Below are positions 12,001 through 22,900 of a stretch of DNA of 64,000 nt, piece by piece; position 1 is the stretch's first letter, and every line of letters starts with the position of its first letter. The position numbers and the translations under genes were made by a program. Below the pieces are notes generated by a model. It saw nothing but the letters and a program-made list of their open reading frames with translations, did not search any database and was not told the origin of the DNA. The stretch is from Elmis aenea (lineage: Eukaryota; Arthropoda; Insecta; Coleoptera; Elmidae), in contig OX393577.1 of the NCBI GenBank assembly GCA_947652605.1, positions 32,243,466-32,307,465 on the forward strand, in the 5' to 3' direction.

Positions 12001-13597
12001 AATAGATTACACTCATATTACACTTTTCTGGGAATTACACTTTCACTTATAGGTTGTGGACACAGACCATGTTGTGTAATTTCTCTAGGAAACCTTTGCT
12101 GTATATTATTGAAAACAACTTTTCCAAATTATTTAATTTTAAAAAAATATTAATAAACGAGAAATGAACATGTGTACTAGGTGGACACCATGCGTGTTTC
12201 TAAATTATTTCGTCTAATAAAACTAATTTTGTGTCTGTTTACGAGATAAAATGGCAACCCTATATACTACTATTCAATATTTTATTTTCGTGCATAACAA
12301 ATGTTGTGTAAGTAGCTTTGAATCAAATGTTTTTATGACTCTACTAAATAAATATGTTGGAAAGTGCAGGTTTAACTGTAAAATACATAAAATAAATATT
12401 GTACAAAAAGTATTAAAAACGAAATCAATGCTAGATCTTTTTCTAATTATGGTTATTTAAATGCAACTAATTGTTTGAAAATTTTAAAATAGAAGACTTT
12501 CTTATACTACAACTTTTATTTTAGTAAAATTCAATTCAATTGACATAGAATAAAGAAAACATTAATAACTGTAAAAACTGAATAACATTGGCCACAGATA
12601 GAATTCATACGTATAGTGCTCAAAAAAGTTACACTTTCATTTGACAAGTCAAAAACTTGGCTGTTTTAATTTTTTAGCCTTGTGTGATTCTCAGTTGAGT
12701 GTTTAAATTTCAAAACAATTTTTCAATTCAGAAATAGCTCCAATGTACCAATTTCTTTTGATAATGACTTACCGGACATAATATCAATTACAAGTCCAGG
12801 ATTTCTAAAAGAGTGGAAAAACATCATGTCTCCTAAACTACCATCAGTAAGAGCTGGACTAAAAACTGGAATCTTGTGTTTTGCAGCCCAGTAATATATG
12901 CTGTCTTCATTATTTATTCTTTCCCCCAATCGAGTGATAATCTTGCTCGGACTCCACACAGTACCTTTTTCTTTTTGCTCCGTTATCATTTCATCTAAAA
13001 TTGGTGTAACCCAATCTTCAAACTTGCAATAGTTATCATTTGGTACTAATAAATTTCCTATTCGATTTATTCCTTGTTCTCTAAGTAATTTGTCGTTCAT
13101 GTTAAAATTCCCTATATATGTTGGAGATAAACATTTTATAAAGTCTTCTTCTATGCCTCCTGCAGTTGTAACTAAACAGTCTACCTAAAACAAAAAACTG
13201 TAAATTTTTATAATGCATGTAATAAATCTGTTTCAACCATTTTATGCTGAACTAAAAATCGTATGGTTTCTCTCAAACCACTGGAAACAATATTAGATGT
13301 GAAGCCCAAAAAAATTGTGCAGTTGTTTTTAATGCTAATAAATAAGTCTTCTTCGTCTCCAGCATGTTTCTCTTTAAACGGTAAATTGCGACAATCAATC
13401 ATTTTATTTAATTCGTGAATAGCGAGACCAAAATTCCTTGCTTGAAAACCACTATGTAGATAACTGTTCAACAAATTTTCGTAATTTATTCCTTTATTCC
13501 AGTCATACCCTTGAACAACTTCATTTAAAAAAGATGTGTTTGTTGTTTTTAGAAGAACTGCTTCTTCTGCTATAGTGGGAACAGATATGGAATTCAT
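9042..13597 (-). CDS. DHPS: deoxyhypusine synthase (complete, 4 exons)
   Basis: Makes deoxyhypusine on a lysine of the translation factor eIF5A using NAD and spermidine; cytosolic homotetramer in known orthologues. Exons (minus strand): 13597-13238, 13184-12773, 9412-9309, 9251-9042, all GT-AG, joining in frame to 361 residues (human enzyme 369). Seen: [21 protein letters not shown] then VTTAGG near residues 95-130; [12 protein letters not shown] in exon 2; the GGGLVKHH block in exon 3; [11 protein letters not shown] and SWGKIK in exon 4. The lysine of SWGK (residue 325) corresponds to the catalytic Lys. The ATG at 13597 is the first in-frame methionine; only a GTG lies upstream. The second intron (12,772-9,413) is 3.36 kb and filled with transposons, while the other two are 53 and 57 bp. 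Divergent from MCPH1. The product looks intact. Confidence 0.96.
9640..9970. repeat. decayed repeat in the DHPS intron
   Basis: The block attagacaaactgttcct near 9,670 resembles attagacaaattgttcctg at 29,940 and the right arm at 30,400, so this is probably a diverged member of that foldback family. The ends are not defined. Confidence 0.35.
10378..10762. mobile_element. Tigger-type MITE with a residual transposase N-terminus
   Basis: Ends CAGTAAATTCTCTATAAATG and its inverse CATTTAGAGAGAATTTACTG, flanked by TA (10,376-10,377 and 10,763-10,764). Several ctataaatgca motifs lie near each end, as in Tigger/pogo elements. It lies within the large DHPS intron. Confidence 0.8.
10529..10618 (+). pseudogene. 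29-residue remnant of a Tigger transposase helix-turn-helix
   Basis: ATG followed by [19 protein letters not shown] and a stop after 29 residues. The [10 protein letters not shown] segment matches the start of the CENP-B/pogo-type helix-turn-helix of Tigger transposases. It is inside the element at 10,378-10,762 and is cut off after the first helices. Confidence 0.65.
10835..11022. mobile_element. 188-bp palindromic MITE
   Basis: Starts ggcctcacacacacagag and ends with its inverse; the arms (about 85 bp each, e.g. acgcgtacacacat against atgtgtgtacgcgt) pair almost throughout around a short centre (gactttggtcgtc). A ttt flank on both sides could be a 3-bp target duplication. Rich in CG dinucleotides compared with its surroundings. 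Confidence 0.75.
11224..11914. mobile_element. foldback element, CAGGGTGTAGA ends, in the DHPS intron
   Basis: Left end CAGGGTGTAGAATTGGATCA is inverted at the right end (GATCTAAATCTACACCCTG, with slippage), both next to TA. Arms of about 300 bp share ctcccctaattattttagaa and gggcagttgtca blocks on opposite strands. A partial copy is at 64-351. Confidence 0.8.
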
Positions 13598-13969
13598 ATT
13601 ATTATTATTATTGAAAACATAACCTTCTAATAAACACACTCTTCACATTCGTCCGAATCATCCGAACTACCCACAGAACATAGAACTACCGTGCGTGTGC
13701 GCTTATTTATGTGCGCAATAATTATATGTAATGGTTTGCGCACAGTCTAATTATTTGAACTACTGTTTAAAACGTAACGAACGTTGAAGTGTGTTTTGTG
13801 AAAACTGTGTGTTATGGGGTGATTTCATTAAGAGAGTTAAAAATATAGGTTTGTATTGCATTCAGCGGCGTTTGAAGCTGGTATGTATTAACATTTTATG
13901 TAGTTTTCAACTTTAATGGCAATGCGTTGTTGTAGGTTGGTTGATTGGTGTAACAGAATCTACATAAAA
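13598..13969. promoter_or_regulatory. shared divergent promoter region of DHPS and MCPH1
   Basis: Only about 370 bp separate the two start codons, which face away from each other, so the interval must hold both 5' UTRs and core promoters. Visible points: NRF1-like GTGCGCA/TGCGCAC words at 13,711-13,744, and a probable 5'-UTR intron of MCPH1 (GTATGT at 13,881 to a tag at 13,935) that would make the ATG at 13,970 the start. No TATA box stands out. Confidence 0.6.
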
Positions 13970-16900
13970 ATGAAGCCTACAAATCCGTCAACTCGAAAAT
14001 CAATTTCGTATTCGACATCACAATCAGATTACTTGAATTTAAATTATAAACCTAAAACACGTAGATCAGATTCATTTTTAAATTGTAATACTGCTAATGA
14101 ACGAAGTCCGGATGAAACATTGTTTGAAACACTTATGAATGATCCCATGAAACGATATCTCGTTTTAAAGCTTTTGTCGCAAGAAAAAAATGCCATTGAA
14201 GAATATAAACGTAATGAAGGAAAAAAAAGATATTTACAAAATGGAATGAGCCAAAATACTTTAAAAAAGTTAAAACGAAAATTTAATTGTGAGAGCCCTA
14301 GTGCTTTATTGCGTCGTAGAGCATTAGAAAAACGCAGTTGTGACAGTGATAGCAGTAGCACAACTTCTAATGAGCAATTATCAACAAAGCTGAATGTTTC
14401 ATTTGATAAATTACTTCAAGGTGTTATCGCATATGTTGAAATCCGTAGTAAGGATGAAGATCGTTCAGCTGGTGCTAAAGCATTAATGCAAGCAATGGGA
14501 GCAATAGTGAGAGAAAACTTTGCTAGAGATGTAACTCATGTTGTGTTTAAAGTAAGTGCTAGTAGGTATAAAAGATTCAGTTTTAACTTTGTTATTGCAG
14601 GATGGATTATACAGTACATATCACAAAGCTAAGTTGATGAAATTGCATCTTGTATCAGTGTTGTGGCTTGAAGCAGTACGACGAAGCAATAGTCGTGTTT
14701 CTGAAAAAAATTATCCTGCTTTAGGAACAGAAGCTTATGATACAAATATATCGTCTATTTTTCAGGTAAATGAATTTATTTATACAGGGTGTTTCATAAT
14801 TGAATGCTGATCCTTAACCCCTTGACTGGTCTCTACGAACTGAGTTCGGGCGTTCTTTTCGCGTTAATACCGAGGCTCTACGACTTAAATTTGGTCATTT
14901 TTACCGCTTTTGCACCGTTGACCTTGTTCTACGAACTGGGTTCGAGCGATTTTATCACGTTTGTGCCGTGCTGTACGATTTGAGGCCTTGTACACACGAA
15001 AGCGGATAACTTCAGTTGATCGCACGTTAGAGCCGGTTTTATGCACGCGACAGTATCAAGGCGGCATAGGCAGATTTTTTTTTAACGTGCATTCTGTGTT
15101 GAAGCTATAAGTTGGAAAAAGACAAAAATTAGGTTGGTCTTTGTCACCGACGCCAAAAGCCTTTTTTTTTCTTGACCCAAAAATCTTATGCAGGTAGATT
15201 TGGGTAAGTTGGGTTCGCGCGGTTTTTGCGTGTGATTTTTGTAACAAAAAATTTAATTTTTTTGAGGAGCTGATAGAGAACAGCCTAATTGTTGTATTTT
15301 TCAACTCACAGCTTCATTACAGAAGCAACATAAAAAAATGTTAACCTCTGCCGCCACGACATTGTCGAATGCATAAACCCAGGAATTTAATGTAACGTTC
15401 AAGGGGTTAAGGGTGTTATTCCTTGGATGATTTTAAGAAAAAAAGTTATTGATATGAATCGCAACCGCCGTAGTTTTGAGATACAGGGTGTTTTTTGAAT
15501 TTTAGTAGGTAGGTACTAACTAGGTATAAAAACACATTTTTTTCAGAAAAAAAATTGTTCTGTTTCTACCAAAGGCGTCTGTACTAACATGTCCTTGAAT
15601 GTATTTACTTGATTATTAAAAATTAAAACTAAAGTGAAATGTACTCTTTTACTCTTCAAGGGTACCTAATAGCCTTTTATTTTTTTACTCCAAAACCGTT
15701 CGTCGGACAAAAAAAAGTCAAGAGGCCATTTTTACTAAGAGATAAAGCAAAATTATAAAAATAACATATACTTTGAAAAAAAACAGTGGCGTATCATTTT
15801 TTTCATTAAAAATATTCGAGGACATGTTAGTACGAACGCCATTGGTAAAAAAAGAACAATTTTTTTTTCTGAAAAAAATGTGTTTTTATGCCTAGTTAGT
15901 ACCTACTAAAATTCAAAAAAATATTTAAAGTTGCATCAAAAATATTACGAAAAAACCGATATTTTTTTCAACTTTTAACACCCTGTATCTCAAAAATACG
16001 GCGGTTGCGGACCTACATTGATATGAACTTTTCTTCTTAAAATCAATCAAGGAATAATACCCTTATGGATCAGCATTCAATTATGAAACACCCTATATAA
16101 TACTATTAAAGCAAGTCCAAAAAAATTTGTCACCGCTGCCCTACACTTTACTATAAACTTGCCCTTTAACCTCTTAACGCAAGACTTTCTTTACAATTTT
16201 ACAATAAAAAATGATCCACTTTTTTTTTTTCATAGAAAAGTAGCAATGAGGTAGAGTGTACCATTATTTTTGCATTTTCAGTAGCATGGAGGGCTGAAAA
16301 AAAATTAAAATTGTAAATTTCCAATGTTTATTGGACTAAAGTGTGACATACACATTTCAGTCACTCATTTTTAAAGTTTTATTCCGCACAATACAAGTTT
16401 GACCATGTTGGACACGGCTGGCACATAAATGACCATATTGCTTGCTCGTGTGAAACACGTACTTGTGCGTTAAGGGGTTAAAAATAATATTTTATGAAGT
16501 AATTACCTTCTTCAGAATAATAATTTTCTTGAATGTTTTAATATACAGGGTGTCCCAGCCAAGACGAATTATTCGATAGCTCTGTTATTAGTAATAATAT
16601 TAAAAAAAAGTTAAATATAAAAGTTGTTTGTAATAATTGACTACATAACCTAAAATTATTTTCAACTTTACACAGTGTTTTGTTTTTGCGCTCTGATACC
16701 AAACATAGTTTTTTTATATGGAACACCCTATATATTTTGTAATTTTTGGATGTAAAATTAAATTCTCTTTTTAAATTATTATAGGTTGTTTATGTCTAAA
16801 ATTAACCGTTTTTGAGTTATTAACGTTTTTTTGAAAATTTTGACAGATGCAGACCTTTATAAAAATATTTATAGTTATTAACATAACAACACCAGAGCAA

Positions 16901-19900
16901 TTTACTGTGGTGATTTATTATGGTGCCTGTACACCTGAGAGTAAAGTACTCTCGAGAGTAGCGTCGCCAAGGATACAGCCCCTGAGAGTAACTCGCGATT
17001 GGCTGTATCCTTGGCGACGCTACTCTCGAGAGTACTTTACTCTCAGGTGTACAGGCACCATTAGACAATAGTATCATAGTGATTGTTGACTAGTTACATT
17101 TTTAAAATAATATACAGGGTGTTCGTTTTACTCGGTCCATTTCGCTAAACTTTAAACGCATGTAAGTCATTTTTTTTAAATGGAACACCCTATATATTTT
17201 TACTTTTTCTTGTAGAAAACTTAATTATCTTTCAAAGTTATTAAGCATGTTTTATGTCTAAATATAATATTTTTGAAGTTATTTCGTTTCTTATGTTTAT
17301 TTGCGAGTATTTTACCTAAAATATCTGTAGTAGCCTTTGAAAATTGAAAACAATTTGTATGAACTCTCAACCAAAACACTTAATCGGCACAATTTTCACT
17401 ATTATGCCACTCAAAATCCATAATTTTTAAGAGTTGTAGATGCACAGCATAAATGGCAGCAAATAACATCAGAACTACAACTCTTAAAAAATATGGATTT
17501 TTAATGGCATAATAGTGAAAATTGTGCCGATTAAGTGTTTTGGTTGACAGTTCATACAAATTGTTTTCAATTTTCAAAGGCTACTACCGATATTTTAGGT
17601 AAAATACTCGCAAATAAACATAAGAAACGAAATAACTTCAAAAATATTATATTTAGACATAAACATGCTTAATAACTTTGAAAGATAATTAAGTTTTGTA
17701 CAAGAAAATGTAAAAATATATAGGGTGTTCCATTTAAAAAAAATGACTTACATGCGCTTAAAGTTTAGCGAAATGGACCGAGTAAAACGAACACCCTGTA
17801 TGTTATTTTAAAAGTTTAACAAATCAACAATCACTACGACACTATTGTCTAATAAATTACGAGAGTAAATTGCTCTGGTGCTGTTATGTTGATAAATATA
17901 AATATTTTTATAAAGGTCTGCTTCTGTCAAAATTTTCAAAAAAACGTTAATAACTCAAAAACTATTCATTTTAGATATAAACAACCTATAATATTTTTGA
18001 AAGAAAATTTAATTTTACATCCAAAAATTACAAAATATATAGGGTGTTCTATATAAAAAAACTATGTTTGGTATCAGATCGCAAAAACAAAACACTGTAT
18101 AGTTGAAAATAATTTTAGGTTATGTAGTAAATGATTACAAACAACTTTTATATTTAACTTTTTTAAATATTATGACTGATAACAGAGCTATCGAATAATT
18201 CGTCTTGGCTGGGACACCCTGTATATTTTTATTAGTGTCATGCTGTCATGGTTATTTTTAAAAATCATTAATATTAAAAATTAAAAAATAAATTTTTTTG
18301 TTCCTATTGACTTAATTCAGTGTTCTTAATTGTGGGATATTTTCTTGAAATGTTTTGTAATATGCAATTAAAATGGATGTTGATATTTGATTTTTCAATT
18401 TCTACAGCTTATAGAGAGAATTTACTTTTTATCAGAATAATGTTTCAAACTGCGAGGTAATATTCGATGTATAAGCTTTTCATCCGAAGTAGTTTAACTA
18501 GTTTAACTGTTAAGTTTTGTTGATGTACATTATTGTAGTGTGATATTCTTAGTGAGTTAATAAGTTACAATTTTTTTAGGATGATCAAAGAGATTATGAC
18601 GATATAGTGCAAGATGAATATAATCGAAGTATTGCACTTAGTAGTCAAATAAAAAAGTTTAATACTGATAATATAACATTCCGTCGTGACACAACAAATT
18701 TGAAATCGGCATCTAAAGTTTTGTTATTGCAAGATATGTCATCACCGAGTACAGGGTTCCATACACCTCATAATAAAACATTTTCTAATGATTGTGTAGC
18801 ATCTAGCCAGGATTTTGAAGTTATGTCAATATTTTCTAAAGGCAGCAGAACTTTGCCAGATAAGAATATTAACAGTCCATCAGTGGAATGTGCTAGTGAA
18901 ATAAATTACAGTTATGCTGAGTTAACTTCCGATAATGATTCTGATTGTGGTGTCGTAAATGGCCATATAATAAAACATTTAAATAATTCGCTAGAGCTGG
19001 ATAAGAGTTTAAATTTAAAAAATGTTGAAATTGAAAAACATCAAGCACTTGCTTCACGTTCTTTAGATATTTTATTTAAAAATGTAGATAAAAATGAGTT
19101 TTCGAAAAATTCTTTACATGAAAAAGGAAGATTTTGTAGAGCAAGTAATTTGGAAGAAAATGTTTTGGTGAAAGACTGTGAAGTTGTTTTGGATACATCT
19201 TGTAATACAGATGAATCAGCAAAGTCAACTTCTTTATTGTCACATAAGAAAGTAAAAAAGGCTTTGAAATATAACGAATCAGTAAAAAAGAGACAGTCAG
19301 AATTTAACATAGACTCTGACATAGGTGTCATAGACATGGATTTAACCAGTAACGTAACTGGTATTGATAATTATAATGCAAACAGTGCTACACGTAACAA
19401 AGAGAATATATCCGTTGTTTGTAATAACTCGGCTAGAAATAGTTCACTCCCTGCCATTAATCCATCAAAATGTATACTAAGAAAGTCAACAAATATGGAT
19501 AACATTAAAATAATTGATTTAAAAATAATTAAAAATTCAAATGTTAATAAGGTGTCAGGGAGTACGGATATATCACTTTTACACATTTCAGAGTGTGGAG
19601 TTGGTAAAAAGACTGTAGACAACTCGGCAGGTGATTCATCTGGTACAAGATTAAGTTCGCGATGTAATAAAACTTCAAATAACAGTAATACTATGTCGTC
19701 GTTACGTATATCAGTCAGTTCTAAGGTTTCATCAACAAGTTCTGATATGCAAACGAGTAAACAAAATAATGTTTTGGATATGATTCAGAATGAATGTGTA
19801 AAGTCTACACCTAATCGTGTTAGTGCTGTAACAAACACGAAAAACAGTGGTAAAAAAAAATTAAGTTCTTCAAGAAAAAGTAAGGGATATACGAAGAAAC

Positions 19901-22900
19901 AAGGGGTAAGCGAATCTGTTATAGAAACAGAAACAACTATAGGTGACATTTTAAATCAGGAAGGAGATTTAAATGTGGACAACCAAACAGACAAAAACAT
20001 GTTAAGTCCCTCAAAACATCACAATAAAAATATTCAAGAACAACCAGATAAGAGTAAGAAAATTACTTCGGCATTGAAGAATAAGAAAACGAGAAAGTTA
20101 TATAATTTGGATGAATCTACATATGATTCAGTAATTCAGTGGGATGTTAACAAACGAACATCTGATCGCTTAAAAACTGTTAATAGTACACAGTCAAAAA
20201 ATACTAATTTATTATTCTACACACCTATGGTGTTAACTGCCACAGCTAGAAAATATTTACAAAATAAAATGCGAATTCAAGATACCAATAATCAAAGTAA
20301 AAAGAAAGAAAATGTTAAAACTGTTGAAAGTAAACCAAAAAGTGTGAAAAAAAGTGTACAAAAAAAACAAAATGAATTTGTAAATGACAAAGATGACGAA
20401 CAGGCGCTATTAGCCAAAGAGTTTGTTAGCAAAAGGAAACACGATGGTAATCATACACAGAGCTCACCGCCTAAACAATGTAAATTAAACAGTAATGATA
20501 AACAAACCACAGTACACACACCAGTTCGTATGTCCGTTAGAATTTTACAGTCAAATACATTAGACAAACGAAAGGCTAATGTAAACCACCCAAAAATTCC
20601 AGATTTAACTCCTGTTATTACGAAACGTCGAAGTACGTTGGACTTTGTGTCAAAAACTAAGAAGACAAATCAAAAATCGAACAAGAAAAATGAAAATGTT
20701 CGTATTTGTAGTATTGTATGTACTCGTTTACATAGACCAGAAGTGCAAGTGTTTCAGCAAGTGGTGAAAAAATTGGGAGTATTTTTTGCTGAGGACGAAG
20801 TTAGTAATAGAACAACCCACTTAGTGGCTGGTGAACCAAAAAGAACTGTTAATTTGTTAAGAGCTATTGCTCAAGGATGTTGGATCGTTAAACATGAATG
20901 GGTGAGATATTTCTTTTAAATAATTTTTTTTTTCTGGTAAATTATTATTGGTTTACATCAGGCCTGTCAAACTGGCGGCCCGCGGGCCGCATGCGGCAGT
21001 CGATGTGATTTTTTGTGGCCCGCGATGTTCTAAAATGTAAAATAGAACAATGCACCTGGTTTACATGAACAGCAGATGTAAGGTTCTCTATTTCTAACCT
21101 TTTGAATATTATTAGAAGTAATTTTGTTAACCCCTTGACTGTTACATTAAATCAGCACCTCAAAAAAATTAAATTTTTTGTTAAAAAAATCACATGCAAA
21201 AACCGGGCGAACCCCTTACCCAAATCTACCTGCATCAGATTTTTGGGTCAAGAAAAAAGAAGACTTGGCATCGGTGACGAAGACCAACCTAATTTTTGTC
21301 TTTTTCCAACTTATAGCTTCAGCACGGAATGCACGTAAAAAAAAATTATCTGCCTACGCCGCCTTGGTAGTGTCGCGTGCATAAACCGGCTCTAACGCGT
21401 GATCAACTGACGTTATCCGCTTCGCGAGTACAAGGCCTCAAATCGTACAGCACGGCACAAGGGCGATAAAAATGCTCGAACTCAGTTTGTAGAAAATGGT
21501 CAACGGTGCAAAAGCCGTAAAAGTGCCCAAATTCAAATTTTAGAGCAACGCGAAAAGAATGCCCGAACTCAGTTCGTAGAGCACAGTTAAGGGGTTAATA
21601 GTTGTTAAAATTTCATGGAATATTGCCATAGGGGTTTTACTATAATACATTTGTTAGCTAAACAACAGCACTTCATATTGCAATGTTTGAAAAATGTAAT
21701 TTATTATATTTATGAAATTTTTTTAATAACATTAAGACGTTGACCGCCGTGTGCATCACAGACGATTCGCACTACATTTGTTCAATGCGCTGCGTGAATC
21801 ACAGTTGCTTCGCACCACATGTTACTTTCAGGTCGCGCAGTTCACCCGTGATTCATATCATAATTAGGGATTGTAAATTTACCGACTTTTTGAATTACCG
21901 GTAATTCGGTAAAATTGTCAATCAAAACCGGTTTGCCGGTAATTTACCGGTAAATATATATTTATATTATATTGTTTCTGTTTAGATTTTCGCGGTTACT
22001 AATATTTTTAATGTAGTTTTCGGAGTTTATCCGCGTATCCCCTATAGTGAGAGCTTGCCGAAACGTCGAGCCAATGTAAATATTACCCGGATAAACTCCG
22101 AAAACCATATTAAAAATAAATATATTTATATACATTTATTTATTATGGAACTGATTGAGATAGTTGAAGCCTAAACTATCACAATCAGTTTCATACAATA
22201 TATCAGTTAACAGCCATCAACGTAATATTTTTTTATGTAATAATAATATAATACAATATAAAATAAGAATATATAATCGAAGTATACGAGTATAAAATAA
22301 AAATATTACAAAAAGTATAATTCATCATTACAAAAAACACATGAAAATAAAACTATTCTGAACATAAAATATAAAATGATATAACATAGAATATGTTGTC
22401 AAACTATTAACAATATGTTTTATTTTAAACTTTTCTTTAAAAAAAGCACGTAGAAAACATAATTTATCTAAACTGTCGAACTGTCGTCTCGTAATTGCGA
22501 CCTAATTTTTGTAGAAAATAATCCAGCCACGGAAAAAACACTATCGGATTCTACACTTGTTGGTCGAGTAGTGAGTAAACAATCATATGCCATTTGTATG
22601 TTTTCCTCTTATTTTTTCTCTTTGCAAATACGTCAATTCTTTTTCGATTATTTGATTTAGATTTTTATTATGATTAGAAAAAGATTGTAAAATTACCGGA
22701 ATTACCGGTAAAAAATTGGCAAATTACCGGTAAAATTTGAAGAGCACTTTTTGCGATTTACCGGTAACCGGTAAACCGATTTACCGGTATTACAATCCCT
22801 AATCATAATGAAATGCTTATTGGCAATGAAAATGTGTGGCCTGGTGAACAAATTGATATAGTTAGCGCGGTCGAATTTAAACTACTTTGTACTAAAAGTT

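Larger units (their letters stand above)
16546..18221. mobile_element. composite foldback element in MCPH1 intron 2
   Basis: Outer ends CAGGGTGTCCCAGCCAAGAC and its exact inverse, next to TA; the outer arms run about 16,546-17,110 and 17,800-18,221. Between them lies a second foldback with CAGGGTGTTCG ends (17,115-17,798). The left outer arm carries a 140-bp insertion (16,921-17,060). Partial copies of the same composite are at 25,363-25,986 and 32,907-33,838. Confidence 0.85.

Noticed and set aside
11887..12153. 88-residue frame with several Cys and His residues
   Set aside because: It begins inside the end of a foldback element and shows no spaced metal-binding pattern.
16921..17060. A microRNA precursor
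   Set aside because: The stem is perfect over 60 bp and flanked by TTA duplications; this is a transposable element signature.
16820..17077. Paired plus- and minus-strand reading frames of 74 and 85 residues with shared peptides
   Set aside because: They read the two arms of the 60-bp perfect inverted repeat, so the identity is structural.
19041..19622. Minus-strand frames opposite MCPH1 exon 3
   Set aside because: Shadows of the low-complexity coding region, with no recognisable domain.
20902..20919. Read-through of MCPH1 exon 3 to a stop (shorter isoform)
   Set aside because: It would cut BRCT2 after its Trp. A weak intron-retention isoform cannot be excluded, but the donor is good and the next exons complete BRCT2.
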